A stretch of DNA of 64,000 nucleotides, taken from Leptospira biflexa serovar Patoc strain 'Patoc 1 (Paris)'. GTDB taxonomy: Bacteria; Spirochaetota; Leptospiria; Leptospirales; Leptospiraceae. Each line of letters starts with the position of its first letter. Position 1 is the stretch's first letter. Shown one piece after another: positions 44,945 to 54,468 of this stretch. The DNA lies in NCBI RefSeq assembly GCF_000017685.1, contig NC_010602.1, positions 2,746,501-2,810,500 of the forward strand, in the 5' to 3' direction. Made by a program: the position numbers and the translations under genes. Under the pieces are notes generated by a model. The model was given only the letters and a program-made list of their open reading frames with translations. It had not been told where the DNA came from and did no database searches.

Positions 44945-45859
44945 TCAGTTTTTTTCCAAAAGATTTGAGAGCGCTTCGTTTAAATTTTGAAACTGAAACT
45001 CATATCCTGATTGTAACAATCGTTCTGGAACAACATATTGCCCTTTTGTTACCACCACACTTCCTTCACCAAATAACGCTTGTATAGCGAATGTAGGGAC
45101 TTTGAAAAGATTCGGACGATTCAAGGTTTTTGCCAATTGTTTTGAAAATTCAGCGTTACTTGTTGGGTTAGGAGACACTAAGTTGTAGGCTCCTTGGGAA
45201 GTAGAAGAAGTCATTAAATGTAAGGTTGCATTGATAAAATCTAAGATATGGATCCAACTCATCCCTTGCGTTCCAGATGCAATTGAACCTCCAACTCCTA
45301 ATAAAAATGGAGGGATCATTTTTTCTAATGCCCCACCTTTTGGAGAAAGGACAATCCCTGTTCGAAGTAATATGGTCCGAATTCCTAATGGCAAAAGGGG
45401 ATTTGTTTGGTTTTCCCAATCCACACAAAGTTTCGCCAAAAAATCATCTCCGGGTGGCGAAGTTTCCGTATAGGACTGATGGATGGTTTCGGACATTCCA
45501 TAGTAACCTACAGCACTTGCATTGATAAAAACTTTTGGTGGGTTTTTTAAATCTTGGATACGAGCGACAAGTCCTCTCGTGAACTCAATCCGAGAAGTAG
45601 AAATTAATTGTTTTCGTTCTTCTGTCCACCTAACACCCGCAATAGGCTCTCCAACTAAATTGATGATGGCGTCGAGGTTTTCTAAATCGGAGGATTGTGG
45701 TAGAAGGCATGTGACAAATTCAATCTCAGGAAATGAGGAAAGTGATTTGGGGAGTGATGTTTGGCGCGAAAATACTCGGAAGCGATGGCCTTTTTGTATC
45801 GCCGTTTGAATCAAAGACTTTCCAATGAGGCCTGTTCCGCCTAAAATTCCTATTTTCAT
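44945..45859 (-). CDS. TIGR01777-type NAD-dependent epimerase (YfcH-like)
   Basis: A 304-residue SDR-family protein. The Rossmann glycine motif GILGGTGLIGKSL is at the N-terminus, and AIINLVGEPIAG and the GTQGMSWIHILDFI pattern are typical of the TIGR01777/SDR39U1 group. The C-terminal domain has LVSPNPTSNAEFSKQL. Such proteins have no settled reaction. It is divergent from the 193-residue gene by 73 bases. Confidence 0.85.
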   Translation of the reverse strand: MKIGILGGTGLIGKSLIQTAIQKGHRFRVFSRQTSLPKSLSSFPEIEFVTCLLPQSSDLENLDAIINLVGEPIAGVRWTEERKQLISTSRIEFTRGLVARIQDLKNPPKVFINASAVGYYGMSETIHQSYTETSPPGDDFLAKLCVDWENQTNPLLPLGIRTILLRTGIVLSPKGGALEKMIPPFLLGVGGSIASGTQGMSWIHILDFINATLHLMTSSTSQGAYNLVSPNPTSNAEFSKQLAKTLNRPNLFKVPTFAIQALFGEGSVVVTKGQYVVPERLLQSGYEFQFQNLNEALSNLLEKN

Positions 45860-45932
45860 GATGACTCCGATGTATGGTGTAAATAAAAAAAGAAGTAGCC
45901 CATTTTCGCATTCAGCATAAGTTTTTCTTTCT

Positions 45933-46514
45933 ATGAGACCTGTGATTGTATTACCGATTTTCTTTGCCCTAGTTTTTATTTTGTTTGGAAACTACTTCTT
46001 ATTTTCCGGAACGAACAAAAAAATCGAAAGTTACAAAGAAAATCCACCATTTCGCATTGAAGATGCAACGGCATCCACTGGGCTTTCGCATTTATTAGAC
46101 AAAAATCCTTCCACAGTTTGGAGAAAGATTCGAATCTCACAAGTGGATTTTGATTTTTTCTTGGAAATGCAACTCTCCCATGTGTGGGATGGAAACGGAT
46201 TCCAACCCAGAAAATTTGAATCACTTGTCATTGAATCCTGTCCAGGGGAAACATTACCTCCGTTTCGTCTCCGTTTTTTACTACGCGAAAGCATCAATGT
46301 GGACAAAGAACTTAGGATGCCTAAGGATCAAATGGTTTTTATTTTCCAATCCAAGGAAATTGGGAAAAAACAAATTTCCATCCCGCTGAACCAACTCCCT
46401 AAATTCCAAAAAGAAAACGAATACCCAAACAATATTTTTATCCTGACACCTGAGTTCAAAATAGAAACAGAAACTGGTTGTATTGCGGATGTAACATTAA
46501 AGGAAGTTTTATGA
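45933..46514 (+). CDS. Anchored protein with discoidin-like domain
   Basis: A 193-residue protein. A signal/anchor segment (IVLPIFFALVFILFGNYFLF) precedes a domain with EDATASTGLSHLLDKNPSTVWRK in parts (LLDKNPSTVW), a pattern seen in discoidin/F5-F8-like and NADase-type glycan-binding domains. A Cys-containing end is present (ETGCIADVTL). Its stop overlaps the ATG of the MoxR-like gene (ATGA), so it is the first gene of the seven-gene run. Confidence 0.65.
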   Translation: MRPVIVLPIFFALVFILFGNYFLFSGTNKKIESYKENPPFRIEDATASTGLSHLLDKNPSTVWRKIRISQVDFDFFLEMQLSHVWDGNGFQPRKFESLVIESCPGETLPPFRLRFLLRESINVDKELRMPKDQMVFIFQSKEIGKKQISIPLNQLPKFQKENEYPNNIFILTPEFKIETETGCIADVTLKEVL

Positions 46515-48088
46515 CAAATTTTCCGAATAAACTTTCTTCCTCTCCCACTTTACCACCAAACAAAGGGAAGGAGAAAAAATTTGATATTTCCAATATTTTA
46601 GAAGATGGCCCTCTCCCCTTAACAAAAAATTCGAACCAAATCAATGATATGGATGAAAAGTTAAGGAAAGCATATTTTTGGATTACTAATTTTGCGATCA
46701 TCAATCCATTTTATGACATTGAATACAATGACACACCTCCACTGAAATTTACAATTGGGGATTCTAAATCAACCATCACACTCCCATCTGCTCAAAGTTA
46801 TTCGAGTTTTGTTTTACTTCCGTTGTTATCTCTCATCGTCAAAGGAAAATGTTTGTTAGTGGGAGGTCCTGGACGAGGAAAAACAGCATCTGCAATTTTA
46901 ATGGGTATCCTTGCAGGTTATTCCATCAAAGAAATCAAACGCTCCATCCAACATGGTCAACCTCAAATGACAATCACTGACTTACTCGGTAATCCGCTAC
47001 CAAGTGATATGATGCAGGCCAAGTCTATGGACGAAATTAAAATTGCTTGGCGCAAATGGCTTGGCATGCAAGTAAAAATCATCGATGAATACAATCGGAT
47101 TCCCACAAGGACACAGTCGGCACTTCTTACCATTATGGGTGATAATTATGCAGAAATTTATGACCAAATTTTTGAATGCCCAGAGGCCGCATGGTATTTA
47201 ACTGCCAATGATGATGCCGGAGGTGGAACTTACCAAGTCATCGAAGCGCTTCGGGATCGGATTGATGTGGTTGTCAAAGCACCTCACTTTAACACACGTT
47301 TCATAAAAGATTTGATCCAAAGGGTCGAAGAAGGATACAAACCTGAATCACTTGTACCTAAAGAAATTATTTTTTCGGAAGAAGAGATGAAGGTTATGAG
47401 TGAACGTATCAAACAAGTTCAATTCCCAAGTGGTCTTCGTCGTCGGATGGAATTTTTTGCCTCTCAATTTGAGTTTATGGAGTATGCAGGCGAACAATTA
47501 GAATACAAAACAAAAGATACCGCCAAACTGAGTGTCGCCGATTTTAGTCGGTTGTCCTCTTTGGAAACAGGCAAAGATAAAATCAAAGACATTGGTACCC
47601 AAACAAAAAATGGATTGAGTGTTCGCGCTATTTTTACCTGCATCAATTATGCAAAAGCCCTCGCATTCTTTCGAGGACTCAATGAAGTAACACTCGATGA
47701 CTTAAGCCATGTTTTACCTTTTGTTTTGCATGATAAACTAGTGCAAAACATTGATTCCCCGTTCTTTGAAGAAGCGGAAAATCAAATATACAGAAGTGAT
47801 CGTGTGAGTTGGATTCGAAAACTATTCACTCTCTCCTTAAGTGAATACGAAAGGTTGGGTCTGGATAAAAACGACACCATCGCTCAATTATCAGAAAAAT
47901 TTGAATCTGGGTTGGAAGGATTATCGGCAAAGGAAACAAAACTACGCCTTGTAGAAATCGAAAAAGAAATTGAATTAATTTCCAAACAACGTAAGTTATA
48001 TGGTCACATGTTTGACGATTTGTTAAACTTAAAATACTTACACCAACGATATACGAATTACTTAAAATGGGTGGAATCAAATGTATGA
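46511..48088 (+). CDS. MoxR-like AAA ATPase
   Basis: A 525-residue ATPase starting at ATG 46511. The Walker A motif GGPGRGKT is at 118-125 and Walker B is KIIDEYNRIP at about 189-198; sensor-type residues follow (YLTANDDAGGGTYQ, RDRIDVVV). The C-terminal 200 residues form the lid and a long helical extension. MoxR ATPases usually work with VWA-domain partners in chaperone-like maturation, and such a partner is encoded two genes downstream. It is longer than typical MoxR (about 330 residues). It overlaps its neighbours by four bases on both sides. Confidence 0.85.
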   Translation: MTNFPNKLSSSPTLPPNKGKEKKFDISNILEDGPLPLTKNSNQINDMDEKLRKAYFWITNFAIINPFYDIEYNDTPPLKFTIGDSKSTITLPSAQSYSSFVLLPLLSLIVKGKCLLVGGPGRGKTASAILMGILAGYSIKEIKRSIQHGQPQMTITDLLGNPLPSDMMQAKSMDEIKIAWRKWLGMQVKIIDEYNRIPTRTQSALLTIMGDNYAEIYDQIFECPEAAWYLTANDDAGGGTYQVIEALRDRIDVVVKAPHFNTRFIKDLIQRVEEGYKPESLVPKEIIFSEEEMKVMSERIKQVQFPSGLRRRMEFFASQFEFMEYAGEQLEYKTKDTAKLSVADFSRLSSLETGKDKIKDIGTQTKNGLSVRAIFTCINYAKALAFFRGLNEVTLDDLSHVLPFVLHDKLVQNIDSPFFEEAENQIYRSDRVSWIRKLFTLSLSEYERLGLDKNDTIAQLSEKFESGLEGLSAKETKLRLVEIEKEIELISKQRKLYGHMFDDLLNLKYLHQRYTNYLKWVESNV

Positions 48089-49023
48089 GTTCCATTCTCT
48101 GGAAATCCATTTTACTCAAACACAAAGAAGTTTGTAATCACTTTGTCCATTCCATAAAACGAACAAACCCTCAGTTCCCTGAGGAAGATTTAAACCATCA
48201 ATTGGCTCCGTTTTTTGATTCCATACTTACAAAACAAAAAGTTTCATTCGATGAAGAAACGATTGTTTCCTTATTTGAAACCTTAGTCATACTGATCTCC
48301 AAACATGTAATACTTCCATTGGATCAATCTACATCGAAGTTTTTCCAAATTGTTTCTGAAATTCAACCTGAAGCAAAAAAAGATCCAATTTTATTTTTAT
48401 CCCTCTTTACCAATGTTTTCTCGAAAGTAGAAACAAACCAAAAACAAGTTTTTCTCAATCGACTCCATTCAGTGGTTCCCAAAATCCAAACCATTGAAGA
48501 AGTCAAACTCGTATTAGGTTTACTATATTGGGCGAGTGGGAAACCAGAATATAGACAAAGTTTAAAAACAAATTTCCATCACCTGAACCAATCATTAAAA
48601 TCAGAAATCCAAAATCTGTTTGGAATCGATGAATCCTCCATGGATTTTCCTTTTCTTCCATTGAATAGAAATCAAATATCAAAACCTAACTTCCATTTCC
48701 GCACTATTCCCGGTTACACTTTGTTTGGTGGCAATTTTTTAGGAATTCCAGTTCTTTATTTGGATTTTGAGAATATTTTGGTTTTGTCTGGAGAATCTTG
48801 GTTCCAAATTTTTGTGGATGAGTATGGAACAAGCCTTTATCCGATCGAAAAACCACAATCCCCAACAAAAGTGAGTTCAAAACCATCTACCTTTTGGAAA
48901 CAAATTTTAGAACAAAAAATAGATACAAGCCATGTAGTTTCAACATTTGAAATGGATTCTTATACGATTGTGACGTTAAAAAATTCCTACCAATTGTATT
49001 TGTTTTATGTTGGGAGAACCTAA
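48085..49023 (+). CDS. Unknown protein of the MoxR-VWA operon
   Basis: A 312-residue protein from ATG 48085, overlapping the ATPase gene by four bases. The first two-thirds are predicted helical (KHKEVCNHFVHSIKRTNPQF and later FSKVETNQKQVF). The last third is beta-rich (YTLFGGNFLGIPVLYLDFEN). No known motif is visible. It sits between the ATPase and VWA genes, so it is probably an adaptor or structural part of the same complex. Confidence 0.7.
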   Translation: MSSILWKSILLKHKEVCNHFVHSIKRTNPQFPEEDLNHQLAPFFDSILTKQKVSFDEETIVSLFETLVILISKHVILPLDQSTSKFFQIVSEIQPEAKKDPILFLSLFTNVFSKVETNQKQVFLNRLHSVVPKIQTIEEVKLVLGLLYWASGKPEYRQSLKTNFHHLNQSLKSEIQNLFGIDESSMDFPFLPLNRNQISKPNFHFRTIPGYTLFGGNFLGIPVLYLDFENILVLSGESWFQIFVDEYGTSLYPIEKPQSPTKVSSKPSTFWKQILEQKIDTSHVVSTFEMDSYTIVTLKNSYQLYLFYVGRT

Positions 49024-50670
49024 GTGGATTTTGTCAAGGTTTGGGAATCAAAATGGAATGAGGCACTCAAACTTTGGAGTGATTATGTAAAACTCACTCC
49101 GGCAAAATTTTTGTTCTCAGAATATGAAGAGAAAGAGGAAGGTTTGACCGCGTCCTTTGCAGCCATTCGTCTAAAAGACCACCGCGTCCTTTTATCCGTC
49201 AAACAAATCAAATCCTACCAACTCGAAGATTATGCGTTAGAGATTTTAGGCCATGAGATAGGCCACCATGTATATTGTCCTGGGGATTTGGCAGACCAAG
49301 CAAAATTGATTTATATTACAAATCTAGCGATGCCTAGATTAAACCACCTAACATCAATGATAGTCAATATCTACGAAGATTTGTTTATCAATGACCATCT
49401 TAAAAAACAGAACCATTTACGAATGGAAGAAGTATATCAAAAATTGGGCAAACAAAAAGATCCATTTTGGAATTTTTATATGAGAACCTATGAATTATTA
49501 TGGGCTCTTCCTTCTTCCACACTCACCGAAGGTTCGTTATGTGACCAAATCCAATCTGATGCAGCTCTTGTTTCGCGGATGATTCGAAATTTTCCAAATG
49601 ATTGGGCAAAAGGGATGTTTGATTTTGCAAGCATTTGTTTCCCCTATTTTTTTGGAGAAAATAACCAAATCAATTCCAACTCCATCAAAATCCTTATGGA
49701 TACAATTGATGCAGGCAAAGGGATGACTCCACCATCTGGGATCACGGAAGTGGAAATCTCTTCTGAATTATTTCCAATGGATGGCATCACTGGTTCCAAA
49801 AAAGCACTCACACCAGCAGAATATTCCACCATCTGCAAAAGTATGGGAATCGAAGCAGACATCTCAGAAATCACTTATCGGTATTACAAAGACAAAGCAT
49901 TGCCCTATCTTGTTCCTTTCCCTGAACGAAAGACTCCAGGCGCAAAAGAGGAAATTTTAGAAGGGAATGATTTATGGGACCCTGGATCACCAATTGAAAA
50001 AATCAATTGGATGGAATCGACAATCAAAAGTCCCATCATCATCCCAGGTTACACAACCGTAGAAGATGTGTATGGTGAAACTACTTCGAATGAAATCAAA
50101 GTAAATCCAATCGACTTAGACTTGTTTGTTGATTGTTCTGGCTCCATGCCAAATCCACAAAACGATTTATCCTATCTAACTTTAGCAGGGGCCATCATTG
50201 CTTTATCGGCATTAAAAACAGGAAGTTCTGTTCGAGTGACCTTATGGTCAGGAGAAAAAGAATTTTTAGTGACCGATGGTTTTATTAAAAATGAAAAAGA
50301 AATCTTAAAAGTGCTCACGGGTTACTTTGGTGGAGGGACATGTTTTCCTTTAGAACTTTTGGAAGATCAATACAAAGTTGAACCCAAACGAAAACGACAC
50401 ATACTTGTGATCTCCGATGATGGCATTGACACTATGTTCACTCAAAGCTATCCACGCGACCCGCGAGCCATCGTAAAAAATGCGTTAGAAAAGGCGAATG
50501 GTGGAGGATCGATGGTGTTACAACTCTACCAACCAAACAAAAATCCAGTGGTGATTGAATTACAACAATCAGGTTGGGAGATCTACCCCATCCAAACTTG
50601 GACTGACTTAATCAAATTTAGCAAAGATTTTGTGGAAAGGAATTATGTTAGAAATCAGGCATTACGTTAA
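49024..50670 (+). CDS. VWA-domain protein with HExxH metallopeptidase-like region
   Basis: A 548-residue protein starting at GTG 49024. The N-terminal half carries HEIGH (77-81) in ILGHEIGHHVY and an acidic helix NIYEDLFIND (115-124) that could supply the third zinc ligand, a gluzincin-like arrangement. The C-terminal half is a VWA-like domain with the MIDAS motif DCSGS (370-374) and VISDDGID. This order recalls DUF2201-type proteins, which pair a putative peptidase domain with a VWA-like domain and a MoxR ATPase. Whether it cleaves anything is unknown. Confidence 0.8.
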   Translation: MDFVKVWESKWNEALKLWSDYVKLTPAKFLFSEYEEKEEGLTASFAAIRLKDHRVLLSVKQIKSYQLEDYALEILGHEIGHHVYCPGDLADQAKLIYITNLAMPRLNHLTSMIVNIYEDLFINDHLKKQNHLRMEEVYQKLGKQKDPFWNFYMRTYELLWALPSSTLTEGSLCDQIQSDAALVSRMIRNFPNDWAKGMFDFASICFPYFFGENNQINSNSIKILMDTIDAGKGMTPPSGITEVEISSELFPMDGITGSKKALTPAEYSTICKSMGIEADISEITYRYYKDKALPYLVPFPERKTPGAKEEILEGNDLWDPGSPIEKINWMESTIKSPIIIPGYTTVEDVYGETTSNEIKVNPIDLDLFVDCSGSMPNPQNDLSYLTLAGAIIALSALKTGSSVRVTLWSGEKEFLVTDGFIKNEKEILKVLTGYFGGGTCFPLELLEDQYKVEPKRKRHILVISDDGIDTMFTQSYPRDPRAIVKNALEKANGGGSMVLQLYQPNKNPVVIELQQSGWEIYPIQTWTDLIKFSKDFVERNYVRNQALR

Positions 50671-51196
50671 ACTCGTCCTCAATACCCCTTTCCACCAGGT
50701 GGATTTGGGTTCACTCTCCTTAGATGCCCTTTGGTTTGATGTGTTATTTTCTAGAACCAAAGAACGAAATTTTTTCCCCTTCTCAAAATCGTTTGATTCC
50801 ATCACCAATCTCAATCTGAAAGCAATTCATGTGATATTAGCTAATCTATTTTTTGACAAAGAATCACAAATCCCGGAATTTCCAAAAGAAACACTTTTGA
50901 ATTACCTTACAAACACCTTACCAATATTATCTGATCTTGTTCCAAAATTTGATTCATGGACAACAGATTCAGAACGAGCAGAGGAACTAGTGAGAAACGT
51001 ATTCCAAACCTTAAACCTTCTTCCGCAAGGAGAAACGAAAGAATATTTTAATGACCGCTTTCGATCTATCGATTCAAGAGAACGAACTCGAATCCTAGAA
51101 GAAACAAAAAAAGCCCAAGAAAGAGCCAAAGAAATCCTCCGTCAAATGAAACAAAAAGAAGAGGAAGAGGCTGCCTCTAAATACAACCGTGAATAA
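50645..51196 (+). CDS. Charged helical protein of the MoxR-VWA operon
   Basis: A 183-residue protein from ATG 50645, with AAAGGA five bases upstream and overlapping the VWA gene by 26 bases. The N-terminal half has TPFHQVDLGSLSLDALWFDV; the C-terminal 60 residues form a coiled-coil-like helix rich in Glu, Lys and Gln (ARERAKEIL-type pattern near the end). No known domain is visible. The overlap suggests it is made in a fixed ratio to the VWA protein. Confidence 0.6.
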   Translation: MLEIRHYVKLVLNTPFHQVDLGSLSLDALWFDVLFSRTKERNFFPFSKSFDSITNLNLKAIHVILANLFFDKESQIPEFPKETLLNYLTNTLPILSDLVPKFDSWTTDSERAEELVRNVFQTLNLLPQGETKEYFNDRFRSIDSRERTRILEETKKAQERAKEILRQMKQKEEEEAASKYNRE

Positions 51197-52604
51197 AAAC
51201 TTAGATGTCGAAACAACACCTCTTTTCCAAGAGGAATGGGAAACGGAACTAAACAAAATGGTCCAATCCCCATTCGCGCCCAAATGGAATGTAAGGATTG
51301 GAGACCGAATCGGAGAAAACGAATTCCAATTTGTCCAAACATTTCAAAAACAATTGTTAGATGCCAAAAAACAAGGCGTCTACCAAACAAAAGCTTCAAT
51401 CGTATCGTTTTTGGAAACCTACAGGCACCTGTCGACACACTTTAGTGAAAGTTTGAATGGACTGAATCTAGTCAATGATTTTGAATCCATCCCTCAAATG
51501 ACTCGTGACGACTTACAATCTAATATAACAAAAATCATCCCAAACAATATGGATTTATCCCAAATGGTGATCAATCCCACTTCTGGGACAACGGGAAAAC
51601 CCATCCTTGCACCAAACCATCCCAAGGCGATTGGATGTTATGTGCCTCTCATAGAATATAGTGTGAAACGATTTGGAGTGAAACCCATCCATTCACCAAA
51701 ATCCACTTTTGCCATCCAACTCTGTTACCAAGAAAAAACTATCGAATATGCAACTTGCCATAGTTTGGCTGGTGGAGCCAAATTTGCCAAAATCAACATC
51801 CATCGCAATTCTTGGAAAAAAGAATCAGACTTACAGATGTTTTTATCTGAGTGTTCCCCTCAAATTTTAACGGGGGACCCATACGCGTTTGAATCAGCAA
51901 TGAAAATGGGAATCAAATACCACCCAGAAGCCATCCATTCCACTGCTCTGGAACTAACACCCGCACTACGAAATAAACTCAGCGAATACTTCCAATGCCC
52001 TATCATCAACTTTTATTCGTTAAACGAAACAGGACCCATTGCCTATTCTTGCCCTTTAGATCCAGAATGGATGCACCTTCTCCCGCATGATTTGTATCTG
52101 GAAGTAATCTCGAAAGATACTCGAACATCAGTCCCTTCTGGAAATGTCGGTGAGATTGTAGTGACGGGTGGAAGGAATCCGTATTTGCCTCTCCTTTGTT
52201 ACAGAACAGGTGACTTTGGTGAGATCCAATATGGACCATGCCTCTGCGGAGACCACTTTCCACGTTTACGCCTGTTATCTGGCAGAAAGCCAGTGTACTT
52301 CCAAAAAACAAATGGTGAAACCGTGAATCCCATAGATGTCGCAAGGATACTCAGAAAAAATCCATACATCTTCCAATTCCAAGTGGAACAACTCTCGAGG
52401 GATGAATGGGAATGCCGCCTCTCTTTAGAAAAAACGATTTGGGAAGACGTAACAATCTGGGAAAAAGAAACAATATCCATCCAAAAGGAACTAGAGTCCC
52501 TTTTTGGACCTAGATCCCAAGTAAAGCTGTCTAACAACTTCCCGTTAGATGGCAAAAAAAAAATCGCGTTTATCAATTCCTATCGAAATGAGGAAACGAT
52601 ATGA
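51189..52604 (+). CDS. PaaK-like adenylate-forming enzyme
   Basis: A 471-residue protein from GTG 51189. It has the P-loop of adenylate-forming enzymes, NPTSGTTGKPI, and the later LNETGPIAYSCP and YRTGDFGEI patterns. A cysteine-rich CLCGDHFPRL near residue 345 and GRKPVYF close the large domain. The layout matches phenylacetate-CoA ligase (PaaK) relatives. The substrate is unknown. The gene overlaps its neighbours on both sides. Confidence 0.78.
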   Translation: MNKNLDVETTPLFQEEWETELNKMVQSPFAPKWNVRIGDRIGENEFQFVQTFQKQLLDAKKQGVYQTKASIVSFLETYRHLSTHFSESLNGLNLVNDFESIPQMTRDDLQSNITKIIPNNMDLSQMVINPTSGTTGKPILAPNHPKAIGCYVPLIEYSVKRFGVKPIHSPKSTFAIQLCYQEKTIEYATCHSLAGGAKFAKINIHRNSWKKESDLQMFLSECSPQILTGDPYAFESAMKMGIKYHPEAIHSTALELTPALRNKLSEYFQCPIINFYSLNETGPIAYSCPLDPEWMHLLPHDLYLEVISKDTRTSVPSGNVGEIVVTGGRNPYLPLLCYRTGDFGEIQYGPCLCGDHFPRLRLLSGRKPVYFQKTNGETVNPIDVARILRKNPYIFQFQVEQLSRDEWECRLSLEKTIWEDVTIWEKETISIQKELESLFGPRSQVKLSNNFPLDGKKKIAFINSYRNEETI

Positions 52605-53644
52605 TCCATGGTCTCATCCTTGGAAAATTTTATCCACCACACAAAGGCCACCTCCATTTGATAAAGGAAGCCAAAAAAAAATGCGATGTATTAACAGTCC
52701 TTATGTGTTCATTAGAAAAGGAACTCATTCCAGGTAATCTTCGTTATGAATGGATGTTGGAACTTCTACCAAATCCAAATATAGAAATCGTTTGGGTCAA
52801 AGATGAAAATCCGCAATACCCAGAAGAACATCCAAATTTTTGGCAAATTTGGAAACAAACGATCAATTCCCATACCAATCAACAAATTGATATTGTATTC
52901 ACTTCAGAACTCTATGGCGACCAATTAGCATCTGTTCTCGGGTGTCAACACATCCCCATTGACATTGATCGAAAAGTAGTCCCGATCTCTGGCACACAAA
53001 TCAGAGAAAAACCCATTCAATTCTTTGAATGGATCCCAGAACCAATCCGACCCTATTTTGTAAAAAGGATTGTTCTCACAGGAAGTGAGTCTGTTGGCAA
53101 AACCACACTGGCCAAAAAACTCGCAGATCATTTTCAAACCAATTGGATTCCAGAATATGCGAGAGACTATTTAGAAAAAAAGTCAACACCAATGGCTGAA
53201 TCCGATTTTTTACCAATCGCGAAAGGACACCTACTTTCCGAAGTGGAGGCCGCCAAATCTTCTCATGGAATTTTATTTTTAGACACAGACCTACTCACTA
53301 CCAAGGTGTACTTAGAACGGTATTATCAAAGAGAAATCCCATGGCTCACCGAACGGGCGCTTGGTTTACAATATGATACTTCTTTATTTTTAGACATCGA
53401 CATCCCTTGGGAAAAGGACAAATTACGAGACTTAGGTGAGGAACGTGAGGGAATGAAAACTCGATTTTTAGAAGCGATGGAAGAAGCAAAAAGAGATTTT
53501 TTTTGGGTCAAAGGTAATTTTATGGAAAGAGAGAGACTGGCAATCGACTATGTGAATCAAATCAAAGAGGGGCCCATGAACCCTGTGGCATTTACGAAAG
53601 AGCAGACTCTTTTACGTACGATTGGATCAGATCCGATGGCATAA
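52601..53644 (+). CDS. NadR-type nicotinamide nucleotide adenylyltransferase/kinase
   Basis: A 347-residue two-domain NAD salvage enzyme. The N-terminal nucleotidyltransferase domain has GKFYPPHKGH (8-17) and PISGTQIR (about 128-135). The C-terminal ribosylnicotinamide kinase domain has the P-loop GSESVGKT (161-168) and an acidic LDTDLLTT segment. It lacks the DNA-binding domain of enteric NadR, so it is purely enzymatic. It is the last gene of the seven-gene run and overlaps the convergent PhyH-like gene by 53 bases. Confidence 0.88.
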   Translation: MIHGLILGKFYPPHKGHLHLIKEAKKKCDVLTVLMCSLEKELIPGNLRYEWMLELLPNPNIEIVWVKDENPQYPEEHPNFWQIWKQTINSHTNQQIDIVFTSELYGDQLASVLGCQHIPIDIDRKVVPISGTQIREKPIQFFEWIPEPIRPYFVKRIVLTGSESVGKTTLAKKLADHFQTNWIPEYARDYLEKKSTPMAESDFLPIAKGHLLSEVEAAKSSHGILFLDTDLLTTKVYLERYYQREIPWLTERALGLQYDTSLFLDIDIPWEKDKLRDLGEEREGMKTRFLEAMEEAKRDFFWVKGNFMERERLAIDYVNQIKEGPMNPVAFTKEQTLLRTIGSDPMA

Positions 53645-54446
53645 TTTCGCCAGTGATGAGTTGTTTCATTTCATACAAAGTGGTCCCCTTCGAACCATTA
53701 TCGATATTTTTCGGACCAAAATGGCGTTTGATATGTTCACCGATGACAAACCGAACTTCCAAACTGAACCGGGAATACCCTTGTGTGTTATCACTGGTTC
53801 CGTGTAAGTGGTGAGATGCAAACATAAAATAATCACCAAAATCTCCCGAGACCAAAAGAGGATTTGGATCCAATATAGATACAGAAGGTTTTGGGAAAAT
53901 TTTTTCTGAAATCTTAGGATGGTTCGAACTCGTTTGGAACCCACCCGTTTCGTTCCAATGCTCATAGTCAAACAAATGGGAATTATTTTCCACTGGGTTC
54001 AAAAAATAAGATGGATACAAGGAAAATCCAGAACCTAACTCTACTTTTGTGATCGGTATCCATATATTGATTTGATTTTCAGGATTGGCATACCATGGAT
54101 CACGGTGGAGGAACTGAACCGACTCAGTTCCTTCCAAATTGTGAAATCCATTCGGAACACACCTTAGGCGTAACAAATCCACATACACATCGTTTGGATC
54201 GACATTCCATTCTTCTAAGATGGGATAGAGGAACTTTGGAATCGATTGATCTTGGTAAATCCGATTACGGATCTGAAACATCGAATTCTGCAATTGAAGG
54301 TATGGAATTTGGGAGGTAACAATACTCGGATTCCCATTTGGAAACTCGTCTTGTATGTATTTGTGAATGGGATATAAATACGATTTTGATTCCTTGGAAA
54401 GTTTACCGAAGGTTGTTTTTCCTTCATATAGGGATTGAATGTCCAT
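53592..54446 (-). CDS. PhyH-like 2-oxoglutarate/Fe(II) dioxygenase
   Basis: A 284-residue protein with the iron-binding facial triad of the phytanoyl-CoA dioxygenase group: His114-x-Asp116 in FLHRDPWY, and a distal His in ASHHLHGT (around 215), with Arg226 (YSRFSLEVRF) in the 2-oxoglutarate position. The N-terminal 100 residues are helical. The substrate is unknown. The 3' end overlaps nadR by 53 bases on the opposite strand. Confidence 0.72.
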   Translation of the reverse strand: MDIQSLYEGKTTFGKLSKESKSYLYPIHKYIQDEFPNGNPSIVTSQIPYLQLQNSMFQIRNRIYQDQSIPKFLYPILEEWNVDPNDVYVDLLRLRCVPNGFHNLEGTESVQFLHRDPWYANPENQINIWIPITKVELGSGFSLYPSYFLNPVENNSHLFDYEHWNETGGFQTSSNHPKISEKIFPKPSVSILDPNPLLVSGDFGDYFMFASHHLHGTSDNTQGYSRFSLEVRFVIGEHIKRHFGPKNIDNGSKGTTLYEMKQLITGEIMPSDLIQSYVKESALS

Positions 54447-54468
54447 TCCTTAAACCTTCAAGTGTATC

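Noticed and set aside
45933..53644. MoxR-VWA run considered as a phage-defence system
   Set aside because: No nuclease, toxin or other known defence domain, no mobile-element context, and housekeeping genes sit on both sides. A maturation or chaperone role fits better.
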